Source: Rhodobacterales bacterium UBA3089
Lineage (GTDB): Bacteria; Pseudomonadota; Alphaproteobacteria; Rhodobacterales; Rhodobacteraceae
Length of the DNA stretch: 5,111 nucleotides
Reading direction: 5' to 3'
Assembly: GCA_002367255.1 (NCBI GenBank)
Contig: DFBD01000145.1
Location: 3,338-8,448, forward strand
Shown here one piece after another: positions 1-5,111 of the stretch. Position 1 is the first letter of the stretch. Each line of letters starts with the position of its first letter. The notes under the pieces are model-generated. The model saw only the letters and a list, made by a program, of their open reading frames with translations. It made no database searches and was not told the origin of the DNA. A program made the translations under genes and the position numbers.

Positions 1-65
1 GCCCAGCCAACCCCGTCAAGTTGACCCGAAACCGTCGCGAACCCCGTCATCGATTGAAGTGCCAT
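1..65 (-). CDS. yicC: YicC family endoribonuclease, N-terminal fragment cut by the window edge
   Basis: Reading the minus strand from the ATG at 65-63 gives 21 codons, MALQSMTGFATVSGQLDGVG followed by W, open to the window edge. The SMTGFA segment at residues 5-10 is the characteristic start of the YicC/YloC family, whose members are about 290 residues long. The family is known as an endoribonuclease involved in RNA turnover; the catalytic part is outside this window. The start is supported by a purine-rich AAAAAGG (minus strand, 79-73) seven bases upstream. The gene is divergent from the PAS-domain gene and shares with it an AT-rich intergenic region carrying CtrA-like boxes. Identification rests on only 21 residues, but the motif, its position at the N-terminus and the ribosome binding site agree. 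Confidence 0.82.
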   Translation of the reverse strand, partial: MALQSMTGFATVSGQLDGVGW

Positions 66-106
66 GCGTTAACCTTTTTCAATGATTTAACTATTTCATT
101 AACCTA

Positions 107-122
107 TTAACGTTCTATTAAC
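107..122 (+). promoter_or_regulatory. Candidate CtrA box, perfect TTAA-N7-TTAAC
   Basis: The bases TTAACGTTCTATTAAC match the alphaproteobacterial CtrA consensus TTAA-N7-TTAA exactly, with the often conserved C after each half-site. The box lies between the divergent yicC and PAS genes, about 127 bases upstream of the PAS ATG and 42 bases upstream of the yicC ATG, so it could act on either gene. CtrA is the cell-cycle and motility response regulator of this class. Binding is inferred from sequence only, and AT-rich DNA makes chance matches more likely. Confidence 0.55.
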
Positions 123-166
123 CAATTGGCATCAAAATCCAGACAATTCCGCTAAAATCTTATACG

Positions 167-182
167 TTAACGATACAGTAAC
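167..182 (+). promoter_or_regulatory. Candidate second CtrA-like box with one mismatch
   Basis: The bases TTAACGATACAGTAAC keep the 11-base half-site spacing and differ from TTAA-N7-TTAA at a single base (GTAA in the right half). The box lies about 66 bases upstream of the PAS ATG and has the same orientation as the perfect box 60 bases away. Two correctly spaced boxes make CtrA control more believable than one, but a degenerate box alone would not be convincing. Confidence 0.4.
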
Positions 183-248
183 CATTAAGGCACGACGGAT
201 GCGGGACTCCGGCACTTGCACGACCACTTCACAGGAATTGATACGATT

Positions 249-878
249 ATGACCATGATTAAGACCCTCCGGTCCCATTGGGAAAGCCTGCGGGTTAACG
301 GAGACCTACCTTTACGCGCAGACATCGACCCGCGCCAAATTCCAAACGTTCTGGATAGCCTTTTTATTTTTGAACGCCTGAACCCGCACGATGTTCGGGT
401 CCGGATAGCCGGGATTACATTATGCGAGATGGCAGGCATGGAGGTGCGTGGGCAATCGCCTGTGACCCTCTTTGACAAATATACCCGTGACAGATTCTCA
501 GCCGTAATTACCGACGTGATGAACCGCCCGACGATTGCACGCCTTGGGTTGGATACGAACGATAAAATGAACAATACATCGCAGGCCGAAATGATCCTGC
601 TGCCGCTTCGCAGCGATTTTGGCGATGTTACCCGCGTTATCGGCTGCATCACAGGGCCCGCTGCCGGTTTCACGGCTCCGGTACGGCTTCATGTTCGCAC
701 CGTTGATATGGAAACGCTAAATACCACCAGGCAGAAAACACATGATTTCGGGTTTGCAGAACAGGGTACCGGGTTCATCATGGATGGCACATCATCCTTC
801 CGTGCGATTTCCGGCGGCGGCACTGTGCGTAGCAAGCGGACGATCCAGGCGGCAAAGTATTTGAAACTGGTAGACTAG
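249..878 (+). CDS. Single-domain PAS protein (PAS_5 family), 209 aa
   Basis: This is a small soluble protein of the PAS_5 type, a family common in alphaproteobacteria with no established enzyme activity. Residues about 10-137 form the PAS region: HWESLR at 10-15, then DLPLRADIDP at 19-28, IPNVLDSLFIFE at 31-42, VRIAG at 51-55 and the LFDKYT stretch near 74-79, an order typical of the family. Residues 115-135 (EMILLPL to IGCIT) fit the last strands of the fold. The tail from about 140 is less conserved and ends in a basic segment (VRSKR at 193-197). No kinase, GGDEF or HTH domain is attached, so it probably works through partner proteins. I chose ATG 249 because AGGA at 233-236 precedes it; a TTG at 216 would add 11 residues but lacks a good ribosome binding site. 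CtrA-like boxes lie upstream. A role in cell-cycle or motility signalling, as for the Caulobacter PAS protein MopJ, is only an analogy. Confidence 0.82.
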   Translation: MTMIKTLRSHWESLRVNGDLPLRADIDPRQIPNVLDSLFIFERLNPHDVRVRIAGITLCEMAGMEVRGQSPVTLFDKYTRDRFSAVITDVMNRPTIARLGLDTNDKMNNTSQAEMILLPLRSDFGDVTRVIGCITGPAAGFTAPVRLHVRTVDMETLNTTRQKTHDFGFAEQGTGFIMDGTSSFRAISGGGTVRSKRTIQAAKYLKLVD

Positions 879-1717
879 GCGTATTCGCTCTCGGTGATGC
901 CTTGCAGGGCCAAGAGTGCTGTCAGGTCTGAATGATACAGGCACGCATCTGCGATGTCGGCGAGGGCCTGTTTAGCATGATACGCCACACCCAGTCCCGC
1001 CGCTTCCACCATGGAGCGGTCATTAGCGCCGTCACCCACCGCCAGAACATCGGCAGGGGTATAGCCGCCAGATTTGCACAGCGCGTGCAATGTTTCCAGC
1101 TTGGCTTGCTGGCCAAGGATCGGCAGGCCGACTTTGCCCGTTAGCTTGCCGTTTTTAACGATCAACGTGTTGGCTTGATTCATCTGGAAACCGGCTTCAT
1201 TTGCCACACGGTTGGTGAAAAACAAGAACCCGCCGGACACCAGCGCGGTCATTGCGCCCAGTTTGTTCATCGTCTGCACCAGCGTTTTTGCACCCGGGTT
1301 AAGGCTGATACGTTCCGCGTAACATTTTTCCAGCGCACTTTCGGGCAGGTCAGTTAAAAGCCCGACACGTTCGTTTATTGCCTCTTCGAAATCCAGCTCG
1401 CCACGCATGGCGCGTTCAGTTATTTCGGCGACATGCTCTTTTACACCTGCGAAATCGGCCAGTTCGTCGATGCATTCCACGGAGATCATCGTGCTGTCCA
1501 TGTCGGCGATCAGCAGTTTTTTACGACGGTTGGTGGCCGGGACGATGTTCACATCAACCGGGGCGTCGGCCAGAAAATCCGTCGGAATATCACCTGAAAA
1601 CGCGATTTCTACCGCGCGGTCAGACAGGCGATTCATATCACCGTCAACCAATTGGCAGGCGCGATCAGAAATTTCATCTGACACGCCTGCCGAAGCTGTT
1701 AATACAAGGAACCGCAC
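875..1717 (-). CDS. serB: Phosphoserine phosphatase SerB, 280 aa
   Basis: SerB removes the phosphate of O-phospho-L-serine in the last step of serine synthesis, in the cytoplasm. The HAD-type motifs are all visible: DMDST at 72-76 with the nucleophile Asp72 and the acid/base Asp74, SGG at 161-163 (motif II), Lys206 in the motif III region, and GDGAND at 228-233 with metal-binding Asp229 and Asp233. The cap-domain stretch ECIDELADFAG at 81-91 and the GLGVAYHAK segment at 241-249 are typical of SerB. The first 60 or so residues form a short, poorly conserved N-terminal region, as in other Rhodobacterales SerB proteins. The start is GTG at 1717-1715, directly after the aroG stop codon and without a clear Shine-Dalgarno sequence, so translation is probably coupled to aroG. 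The 3' end shares CTAG with the convergent PAS gene. Arg234 follows GDGAND where Leu is more usual. Confidence 0.95.
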   Translation of the reverse strand: MRFLVLTASAGVSDEISDRACQLVDGDMNRLSDRAVEIAFSGDIPTDFLADAPVDVNIVPATNRRKKLLIADMDSTMISVECIDELADFAGVKEHVAEITERAMRGELDFEEAINERVGLLTDLPESALEKCYAERISLNPGAKTLVQTMNKLGAMTALVSGGFLFFTNRVANEAGFQMNQANTLIVKNGKLTGKVGLPILGQQAKLETLHALCKSGGYTPADVLAVGDGANDRSMVEAAGLGVAYHAKQALADIADACLYHSDLTALLALQGITESEYA

Positions 1718-3067
1718 TTATGCGTCGTCGCGTTCTTGCAATTCCTTCGCAACGAGGAACGCCAGTTCCAGCGATTGCGTGGCGTTCAGGCGTGGATCGC
1801 AAGCCGTGTGATACCGATTCGACAGATCCCCATCACCAACCGAGCGCGTACCACCGGTGCATTCGGTTACGTCTTTGCCGGTCATCTCGAAATGCACACC
1901 ACCTGCGTAGGTGCCCTCGGCCTGATGGACGGCGAAGAATTCACGAACCTCGCCCAGAACACGTTCGAACGGGCGGGTTTTATAGCCGCTGTTCGATTTG
2001 ATCGTGTTGCCGTGCATCGGGTCACAAGACCACACAACCTTTTTGCCTTCACGCTCAACCGCCCGAATCAAGGCTGGCAGGTGTTTGTCGACATTGCCTT
2101 GGCCAAACCGCGCGATAAGGGTCATACGCCCCGGAATGTTGTCTGGATTGATACGGTCGATAAGGCGCAGCAAGTCATCCGGCTCGATCGACGGGCCACA
2201 CTTCATGCCGATTGGATTTTGCACACCGCGACAGAATTCAACGTGTGCGCCATCAAGCTGGCGGGTGCGGTCGCCGATCCACAGCATGTGGCCAGTGCCC
2301 GCTACCGGTAGATCGGTTGTGGAATCGACGCGGCACATAGCTTCTTCATATTCCAGCAACAAGGCTTCGTGGCTGGTATAAAAGCTGACGCGCTTCATGT
2401 TTTCGGCATCGCCCGCGCCAGCGGATTCGATGAAGGACAGTGATTCAGCAATGCGATTGGCGAGTTCGTGGTATTCTTCGTATCCTTCGGTGTCTTTAGT
2501 CGATTCCAGCGTCCACTGGTGGATACGCTTGATATCTGCAAAGCCACCTTGCGAAAACGCGCGCAGCAGGTTCAAGGACGCCGCGGATTGGGTGTATGCC
2601 TCGAGCATACGAGCGGGATCGGGAATGCGGGCCTCGGGCGTGAAATCGAACCCGTTGATGATGTCACCGCGGTAAGATGGCAGCTCCACGCCATCAACCG
2701 TTTCCGTATCAGCGGATCGAGGCTTGGCAAACTGCCCCGCCATGCGGCCGATTTTCACAACTGGTTTTTTAGCACCAAACGTCAGCACTACAGCCATTTG
2801 CAGCATCACCTTGAAGGTGTCACGGATCAAGTCAGCGTTGAATTCTTCGAAGCTTTCAGCGCAGTCACCACCTTGCAGCAGGAACGCGCGACCCTCGGCC
2901 ACTTCACCGAGCTGGCGGGTAAGGCGACGAGCCTCGCCTGCGAAGACCAAAGGTGGATAGGTCGCCAGCTTATCTTCCACGCGCTTTAGGGCTGCGGGGT
3001 CGGTATACTCGGGCATCTGGATACGCGGTTTGTTGCGCCAGTCAGATTTGTTCCAAGTTACAGGCAT
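1718..3067 (-). CDS. aroG: Class II 3-deoxy-7-phosphoheptulonate (DAHP) synthase, 449 aa
   Basis: The enzyme condenses phosphoenolpyruvate with erythrose 4-phosphate, the first step of the shikimate pathway to aromatic amino acids. It belongs to the class II (plant and Mycobacterium) type. The N-terminus has [12 protein letters not shown] at 10-21. The metal ligands expected for the family are present: Cys69 in [11 protein letters not shown], His352 in [10 protein letters not shown], Glu394 in GGVHFEMTG and Asp424 in TACDPRLN. Substrate-binding segments GDRTRQ (265-270) and GMKCGP (287-292) are also intact. The frame stays open 178 codons further upstream, but the ATG at 3067-3065 is the real start: it has AGGAG seven bases upstream, gives the usual family length, and the extension would run antisense through the neighbouring regulator. 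The gene leads the aroG-serB operon. I see no obvious attenuator or leader peptide before it. Confidence 0.96.
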   Translation of the reverse strand: MPVTWNKSDWRNKPRIQMPEYTDPAALKRVEDKLATYPPLVFAGEARRLTRQLGEVAEGRAFLLQGGDCAESFEEFNADLIRDTFKVMLQMAVVLTFGAKKPVVKIGRMAGQFAKPRSADTETVDGVELPSYRGDIINGFDFTPEARIPDPARMLEAYTQSAASLNLLRAFSQGGFADIKRIHQWTLESTKDTEGYEEYHELANRIAESLSFIESAGAGDAENMKRVSFYTSHEALLLEYEEAMCRVDSTTDLPVAGTGHMLWIGDRTRQLDGAHVEFCRGVQNPIGMKCGPSIEPDDLLRLIDRINPDNIPGRMTLIARFGQGNVDKHLPALIRAVEREGKKVVWSCDPMHGNTIKSNSGYKTRPFERVLGEVREFFAVHQAEGTYAGGVHFEMTGKDVTECTGGTRSVGDGDLSNRYHTACDPRLNATQSLELAFLVAKELQERDDA

Positions 3068-3074
3068 GATCTTG

Positions 3075-3079
3075 CTCCT
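3075..3079 (-). promoter_or_regulatory. Ribosome binding site that sets the aroG start
   Basis: On the minus strand AGGAG lies seven bases before the ATG at 3067. It is a strong Shine-Dalgarno match and decides the start against the much longer open frame upstream. Confidence 0.85.
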
Positions 3080-3101
3080 ATCCATAAAAATTAGCTTGGC
3101 A

Positions 3102-3130
3102 CTTATAGGGGAAGGATTTTCCATTGACCA
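3102..3130 (-). promoter_or_regulatory. Candidate sigma-70 promoter of aroG-serB
   Basis: On the minus strand TGGTCA (3130-3125, four of six matches to TTGACA) is followed after exactly 17 bases by TATAAG (3107-3102, five of six matches to TATAAT). Transcription would begin near 3095, giving a leader of about 28 bases that contains the AGGAG site. The -35 bases overlap the candidate -35 of the divergent regulator gene. Confidence 0.5.
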
Positions 3131-3152
3131 TACCCTTAGAATCGCCAATGGT
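3124..3152 (+). promoter_or_regulatory. Candidate promoter of the GlxA-family regulator gene
   Basis: TTGACC at 3124-3129 matches five of six bases of the -35 consensus. A weak -10, AATGGT (3147-3152, three of six), follows after 17 bases. The weak -10 suggests a low-level or activator-dependent promoter. CCATTG at 3121-3126 and CAATGG at 3146-3151 form a perfect 6-bp inverted repeat that brackets this promoter. Confidence 0.35.
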
Positions 3153-3158
3153 AAGTTT

Positions 3159-3180
3159 GCGACGTCGCTAATTCCGACGT
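3159..3180. promoter_or_regulatory. Possible operator: GCGACGTCGC palindrome plus a second CGACGT
   Basis: A perfect 10-bp palindrome GCGACGTCGC occupies 3159-3168, and CGACGT recurs in direct orientation at 3175-3180, 15 bases from the first copy. The pair lies between the candidate promoter and the start of the GlxA-family gene, where an autoregulatory operator could be. The same GCGACGT string returns at 4175-4181 after that gene. The motif is short, so the function is a guess. Confidence 0.3.
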
Positions 3181-3206
3181 GCCATCTTATTTTTGCGAGG
3201 CTGCAA

Positions 3207-4175
3207 ATGGTTGGTTCAAACGACACCGAAGTCACGAAATTTGTTTTCATGCTTTTACCCAAATTTTCGCTGATGGCCTTCACCAGCGCTATCGAGCCCT
3301 TGCGGATAGCAAACCGTTTATCGGGCAGAAAAATATATGAATGGCGATTGGCTTCGGACGACGGAATATCGGCGACATGCTCAGCGGGCGTGACGGTGAA
3401 TGTCGAAATGGGTTTGGACGAGGTAGACCGTAGCGAAACGATCCTGTTCTGTGGGGGGCTGAGCATCAAGCCCGCCGTGACCCCCCGCACGCTGAACTGG
3501 ATCCGGCGCGAGGCCCGTAAAGGCATGCCGATTGGCGGGCTTTGCACCGCGACATATCTAATGGCGAAGGCAGGGCTGCTGGATGGGCGGAAATCCACCA
3601 TTCACTGGGAAAACCGCGAGAGCTTTATGGAGGATTTTCCAGATCACGAAATCACGACCTCGATCTATACTATAGACAAGAACCGCTACTCATCGGCTGG
3701 TGGCACGGCAGCAGCCGATTTGATGTTGCGTCTTATCGCGAATGACCACGGCACGGATTTGGCCAACGGGATTGCCGACCAGATGATTTACACCACCATG
3801 CGCACGGATAAAGACCAGCAGCGCTTGTCCATTCCAACGCGGATCGGCGTACGGCACGCTAAACTGTCCACTGTCATCAAAATGATGGAGGATAATCTGG
3901 AAGAACCGATCTCGCCCGCTATTCTGGCCGGGGATGTCGGCATTTCCACGCGGCAACTGGAACGGTTATTCAGGCGATACCTGAACCGCTCGCCTAAGCG
4001 GTACTACATGGAGTTGCGGTTGGAAAAAGCACGGAACCTTCTGTTGCAGACGGATATGTCGGTAATCAATGTGGCACTGGCAAGTGGTTTCACCTCGCCC
4101 TCGCATTTTTCCAAATGCTACCGGATGCATTTCAACACAACGCCTTATCGTGAACGCGGGGCGCAAGGAGATTAG
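3207..4175 (+). CDS. GlxA-family AraC-type transcriptional regulator with DJ-1/PfpI domain, 322 aa
   Basis: This is a two-domain regulator. Residues about 10-175 form a DJ-1/PfpI-like ligand-binding domain: [20 protein letters not shown] at 12-31, FCGGLSIKP at 81-89, and [18 protein letters not shown] at 110-127, with Cys113 at the nucleophile-elbow position. Residues about 215-316 form an AraC-type DNA-binding domain with two helix-turn-helix units, near 236-257 (ending LERLFRRYL) and 284-308 ([17 protein letters not shown]). The subgroup resembles the Pseudomonas regulators GbdR, CdhR, SouR and ArgR, which sense betaine, carnitine, sarcosine or arginine; the ligand here cannot be read from sequence. 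ATG 3207 was chosen because GAGG at 3197-3200 is six bases upstream and the protein then begins like its relatives and has normal length; the frame is open for 59 further codons upstream without support. It is divergent from aroG and followed by a thiolase gene with a separate upstream region. Confidence 0.9.
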   Translation: MVGSNDTEVTKFVFMLLPKFSLMAFTSAIEPLRIANRLSGRKIYEWRLASDDGISATCSAGVTVNVEMGLDEVDRSETILFCGGLSIKPAVTPRTLNWIRREARKGMPIGGLCTATYLMAKAGLLDGRKSTIHWENRESFMEDFPDHEITTSIYTIDKNRYSSAGGTAAADLMLRLIANDHGTDLANGIADQMIYTTMRTDKDQQRLSIPTRIGVRHAKLSTVIKMMEDNLEEPISPAILAGDVGISTRQLERLFRRYLNRSPKRYYMELRLEKARNLLLQTDMSVINVALASGFTSPSHFSKCYRMHFNTTPYRERGAQGD

Positions 4176-4195
4176 CGACGTTACGTCGATTTTTT
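4176..4195 (+). terminator. Possible short rho-independent terminator after the regulator gene
   Basis: CGACG (4176-4180) and CGTCG (4184-4188) can pair as a five-base-pair stem with a TTA loop, followed by A and six T at 4190-4195. It begins with the first base after the TAG stop of the regulator gene. The stem is short, so termination may be weak. Read as DNA it is a CGACGT-T-ACGTCG inverted repeat, which could instead be an operator. Confidence 0.45.
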
Positions 4196-4233
4196 CCACC
4201 GCTATGGACGTTGTGCAAAATCAGGCGTAGTTT

Positions 4234-4253
4234 AACTGACCATACGTTCAGTT
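4234..4253. promoter_or_regulatory. Candidate operator palindrome upstream of the thiolase gene
   Basis: AACTGACCATACGTTCAGTT is a 20-bp imperfect palindrome in which eight of ten base pairs are symmetrical, with perfect six-base outer arms AACTGA and TCAGTT. It ends six bases before the GGAG ribosome binding site of the thiolase gene, a place where repressors of the TetR type commonly bind. No TetR gene is in this window, and the AraC-type neighbour would be expected to prefer direct repeats, so the binding protein is unknown. Confidence 0.5.
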
Positions 4254-4270
4254 CTTAACGGAGTCTTACA

Positions 4271-5111
4271 ATGTCTGATCCAATCGTAATCGTCGGCGCT
4301 GCCCGCACCCCTATGGGTGGTTTTCAAGGTGCTTTATCAGGTGCGACCGCCGCCGAGCTTGGTGGCGAAGCCATCCGCGCGGCACTTGATCGCGGTGGCG
4401 TTGCCCCGGATCAGGTGGATGAATTGCTGATGGGTTGTGTTTTGCCTGCCGGACAAGGGCAAGCACCTGCACGACAGGCGGGTTTTGCTGGCGGCTTGGG
4501 GCAAGAAGTACCTGCGACGACGCTGAACAAAATGTGCGGATCAGGTATGAAAACCGTGATGGCGGCGCATGATCAACTGCTGGCCGATAACGGCAAAGTT
4601 GTTGTTGCTGGCGGGATGGAGAGCATGACAAACGCCCCATATCTGCTGCCAAAAATGCGCGATGGGGCGCGGATCGGGCATGGGGCGGTGATCGACCATA
4701 TGTTCCTTGACGGGTTAGAGGATGCTTACGACAAAGGCCGCCTGATGGGCTCGTTTGCCGAGGATTGCGCTGAGAAATACCAGTTTACCCGCGAGGACCA
4801 GGATGCTTACGCACTGAAGTCCCTGTCAAACGCAGTTGAGGCGATTAACGGCGGCGCGTTTGATGCCGAAGTGACGCCAGTGACGATCAAGACTCGCAAA
4901 GGCGATATGGCTGTGACGGTTGACGAACAACCCGGCAATGCAAGGCCCGAAAAAATCCCGAACCTAAAACCGGCGTTCAAAAAGGACGGCTCGGTCACAG
5001 CGGCGAATGCCTCGTCTATATCCGACGGCGCGGCGGCCTTGGTAATGATGCGGGAATCCGAAGCCAAAGCGCGCGGATTAACCATTCGCGCCCGCATTCT
5101 GGGCCATGGCA
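4271..5111 (+). CDS. Acetyl-CoA C-acetyltransferase / acyl-CoA thiolase, C-terminus beyond the window
   Basis: The frame is open for 280 codons to the window end. Type II thiolases join two acetyl-CoA into acetoacetyl-CoA, or cleave 3-ketoacyl-CoA in the reverse direction. The N-terminus IVIVGAARTPMGGFQG (5-20), the active-site segment LNKMCGSGMK (85-94) with nucleophile Cys89, GGMESMTNAPYLLP (114-127), the loop segment MFLDGLEDAYDKGRLMG (144-160) and the signature TAANASSISDGAAALVM (243-259) are all typical. About 110 residues are missing, including the expected catalytic His and the second Cys. The ATG has GGAG at 4260-4263 seven bases upstream. It may serve polyhydroxybutyrate or acetoacetate metabolism, amino acid breakdown or fatty acid oxidation; the window does not decide. 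The 75 bases before the gene hold a palindromic operator candidate, suggesting it is regulated separately from the gene upstream. Confidence 0.93.
   Translation, partial: MSDPIVIVGAARTPMGGFQGALSGATAAELGGEAIRAALDRGGVAPDQVDELLMGCVLPAGQGQAPARQAGFAGGLGQEVPATTLNKMCGSGMKTVMAAHDQLLADNGKVVVAGGMESMTNAPYLLPKMRDGARIGHGAVIDHMFLDGLEDAYDKGRLMGSFAEDCAEKYQFTREDQDAYALKSLSNAVEAINGGAFDAEVTPVTIKTRKGDMAVTVDEQPGNARPEKIPNLKPAFKKDGSVTAANASSISDGAAALVMMRESEAKARGLTIRARILGHG

Larger units (their letters stand above)
66..248. promoter_or_regulatory. Divergent yicC / PAS-gene intergenic region, rich in TTAA
   Basis: This 183-base stretch has no credible gene. Its left half is much richer in A and T than the flanking genes and holds TTAA at 69, 87, 99, 107 and 118, with a further TTAA at 167 and at 185. 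It must contain the promoters of both divergent genes. A TAAAAT that resembles a -10 hexamer lies at 153-158, but no -35 element is at the normal distance, so I do not call a sigma-70 promoter. Activator-dependent transcription would fit that, and is an inference. Confidence 0.6.

Noticed and set aside
216..248. A TTG start for the PAS protein, adding 11 residues.
   Set aside because: No convincing ribosome binding site precedes it, while AGGA precedes the ATG at 249. The choice is likely but not certain.
1378..2001. Long plus-strand open frame of 207 codons opposite serB and aroG.
   Set aside because: It is antisense to two confidently identified enzymes, is rich in Arg, Cys and His, and resembles no known family.
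1736..2311. Plus-strand open frame of 191 codons opposite aroG.
   Set aside because: It lies wholly antisense to conserved DAHP synthase coding sequence, and no domain is recognisable.
3030..3206. A 59-codon N-terminal extension of the GlxA-family regulator with a hydrophobic stretch that could look like a signal or membrane segment.
   Set aside because: It overlaps the aroG start and covers the promoter region; the family begins at the [12 protein letters not shown] start, which has its own GAGG site.
3068..3601. A 178-codon in-frame N-terminal extension of the DAHP synthase.
   Set aside because: It runs antisense through the start of the GlxA-family gene, has no family similarity, and the ATG at 3067 has a strong ribosome binding site and gives normal length.
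4204..4230. An eight-codon ATG-to-TAG frame (MDVVQNQA) before the thiolase gene, considered as a leader peptide.
   Set aside because: It has no ribosome binding site, no run of regulatory codons and no following attenuator hairpin.
4311..4652. Minus-strand open frame of 113 codons inside the thiolase gene.
   Set aside because: It is a shadow of the thiolase coding sequence, of low-complexity composition with many Gln, Pro and Arg residues.

Overview
The window looks like a chromosomal housekeeping segment from an alphaproteobacterium, most likely Rhodobacterales (Roseobacter-like). The evidence is the sequence style of the proteins: a PAS_5-type protein, a short SerB, a class II DAHP synthase, a GlxA-family AraC regulator and an AtoB-type thiolase. 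A CtrA-type TTAA-N7-TTAA box also supports this. GC content looks moderate, and I see no insertion sequence, phage gene, tRNA, rRNA or CRISPR array.

Layout. Bases 1-65 hold the first 21 codons of a minus-strand yicC gene, recognisable from its SMTGFA start. Bases 66-248 are an AT-rich divergent intergenic region with five TTAA tetramers, including a perfect CtrA box at 107-122 and a one-mismatch box at 167-182. A single-domain PAS_5 protein follows on the plus strand (249-878). It meets serB (875-1717, minus) tail to tail, and the four bases CTAG serve both stop codons. serB lies directly behind aroG (1718-3067, minus, class II DAHP synthase). The aroG stop TAA is followed immediately by the serB GTG start, so the two form a tight aroG-serB operon.

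Bases 3068-3206 are a second divergent promoter region. The candidate aroG and glxA-type promoters share the same -35 bases on opposite strands, and CGACGT motifs lie downstream. A GlxA-family regulator (3207-4175, plus) comes next, with a short hairpin and T-run just after its stop. Bases 4196-4270 carry a 20-bp imperfect palindrome just upstream of a thiolase gene (4271 to the window end, C-terminus missing).

The genes fall into three units: a possibly cell-cycle-controlled yicC/PAS pair, an aromatic amino acid plus serine biosynthesis operon, and a regulator followed by an acyl-CoA thiolase with its own likely operator. I found no clearly new biological system. The most useful leads are regulatory: the CtrA boxes, the thiolase palindrome, the overlapping divergent promoters and the gene junctions without spacing.
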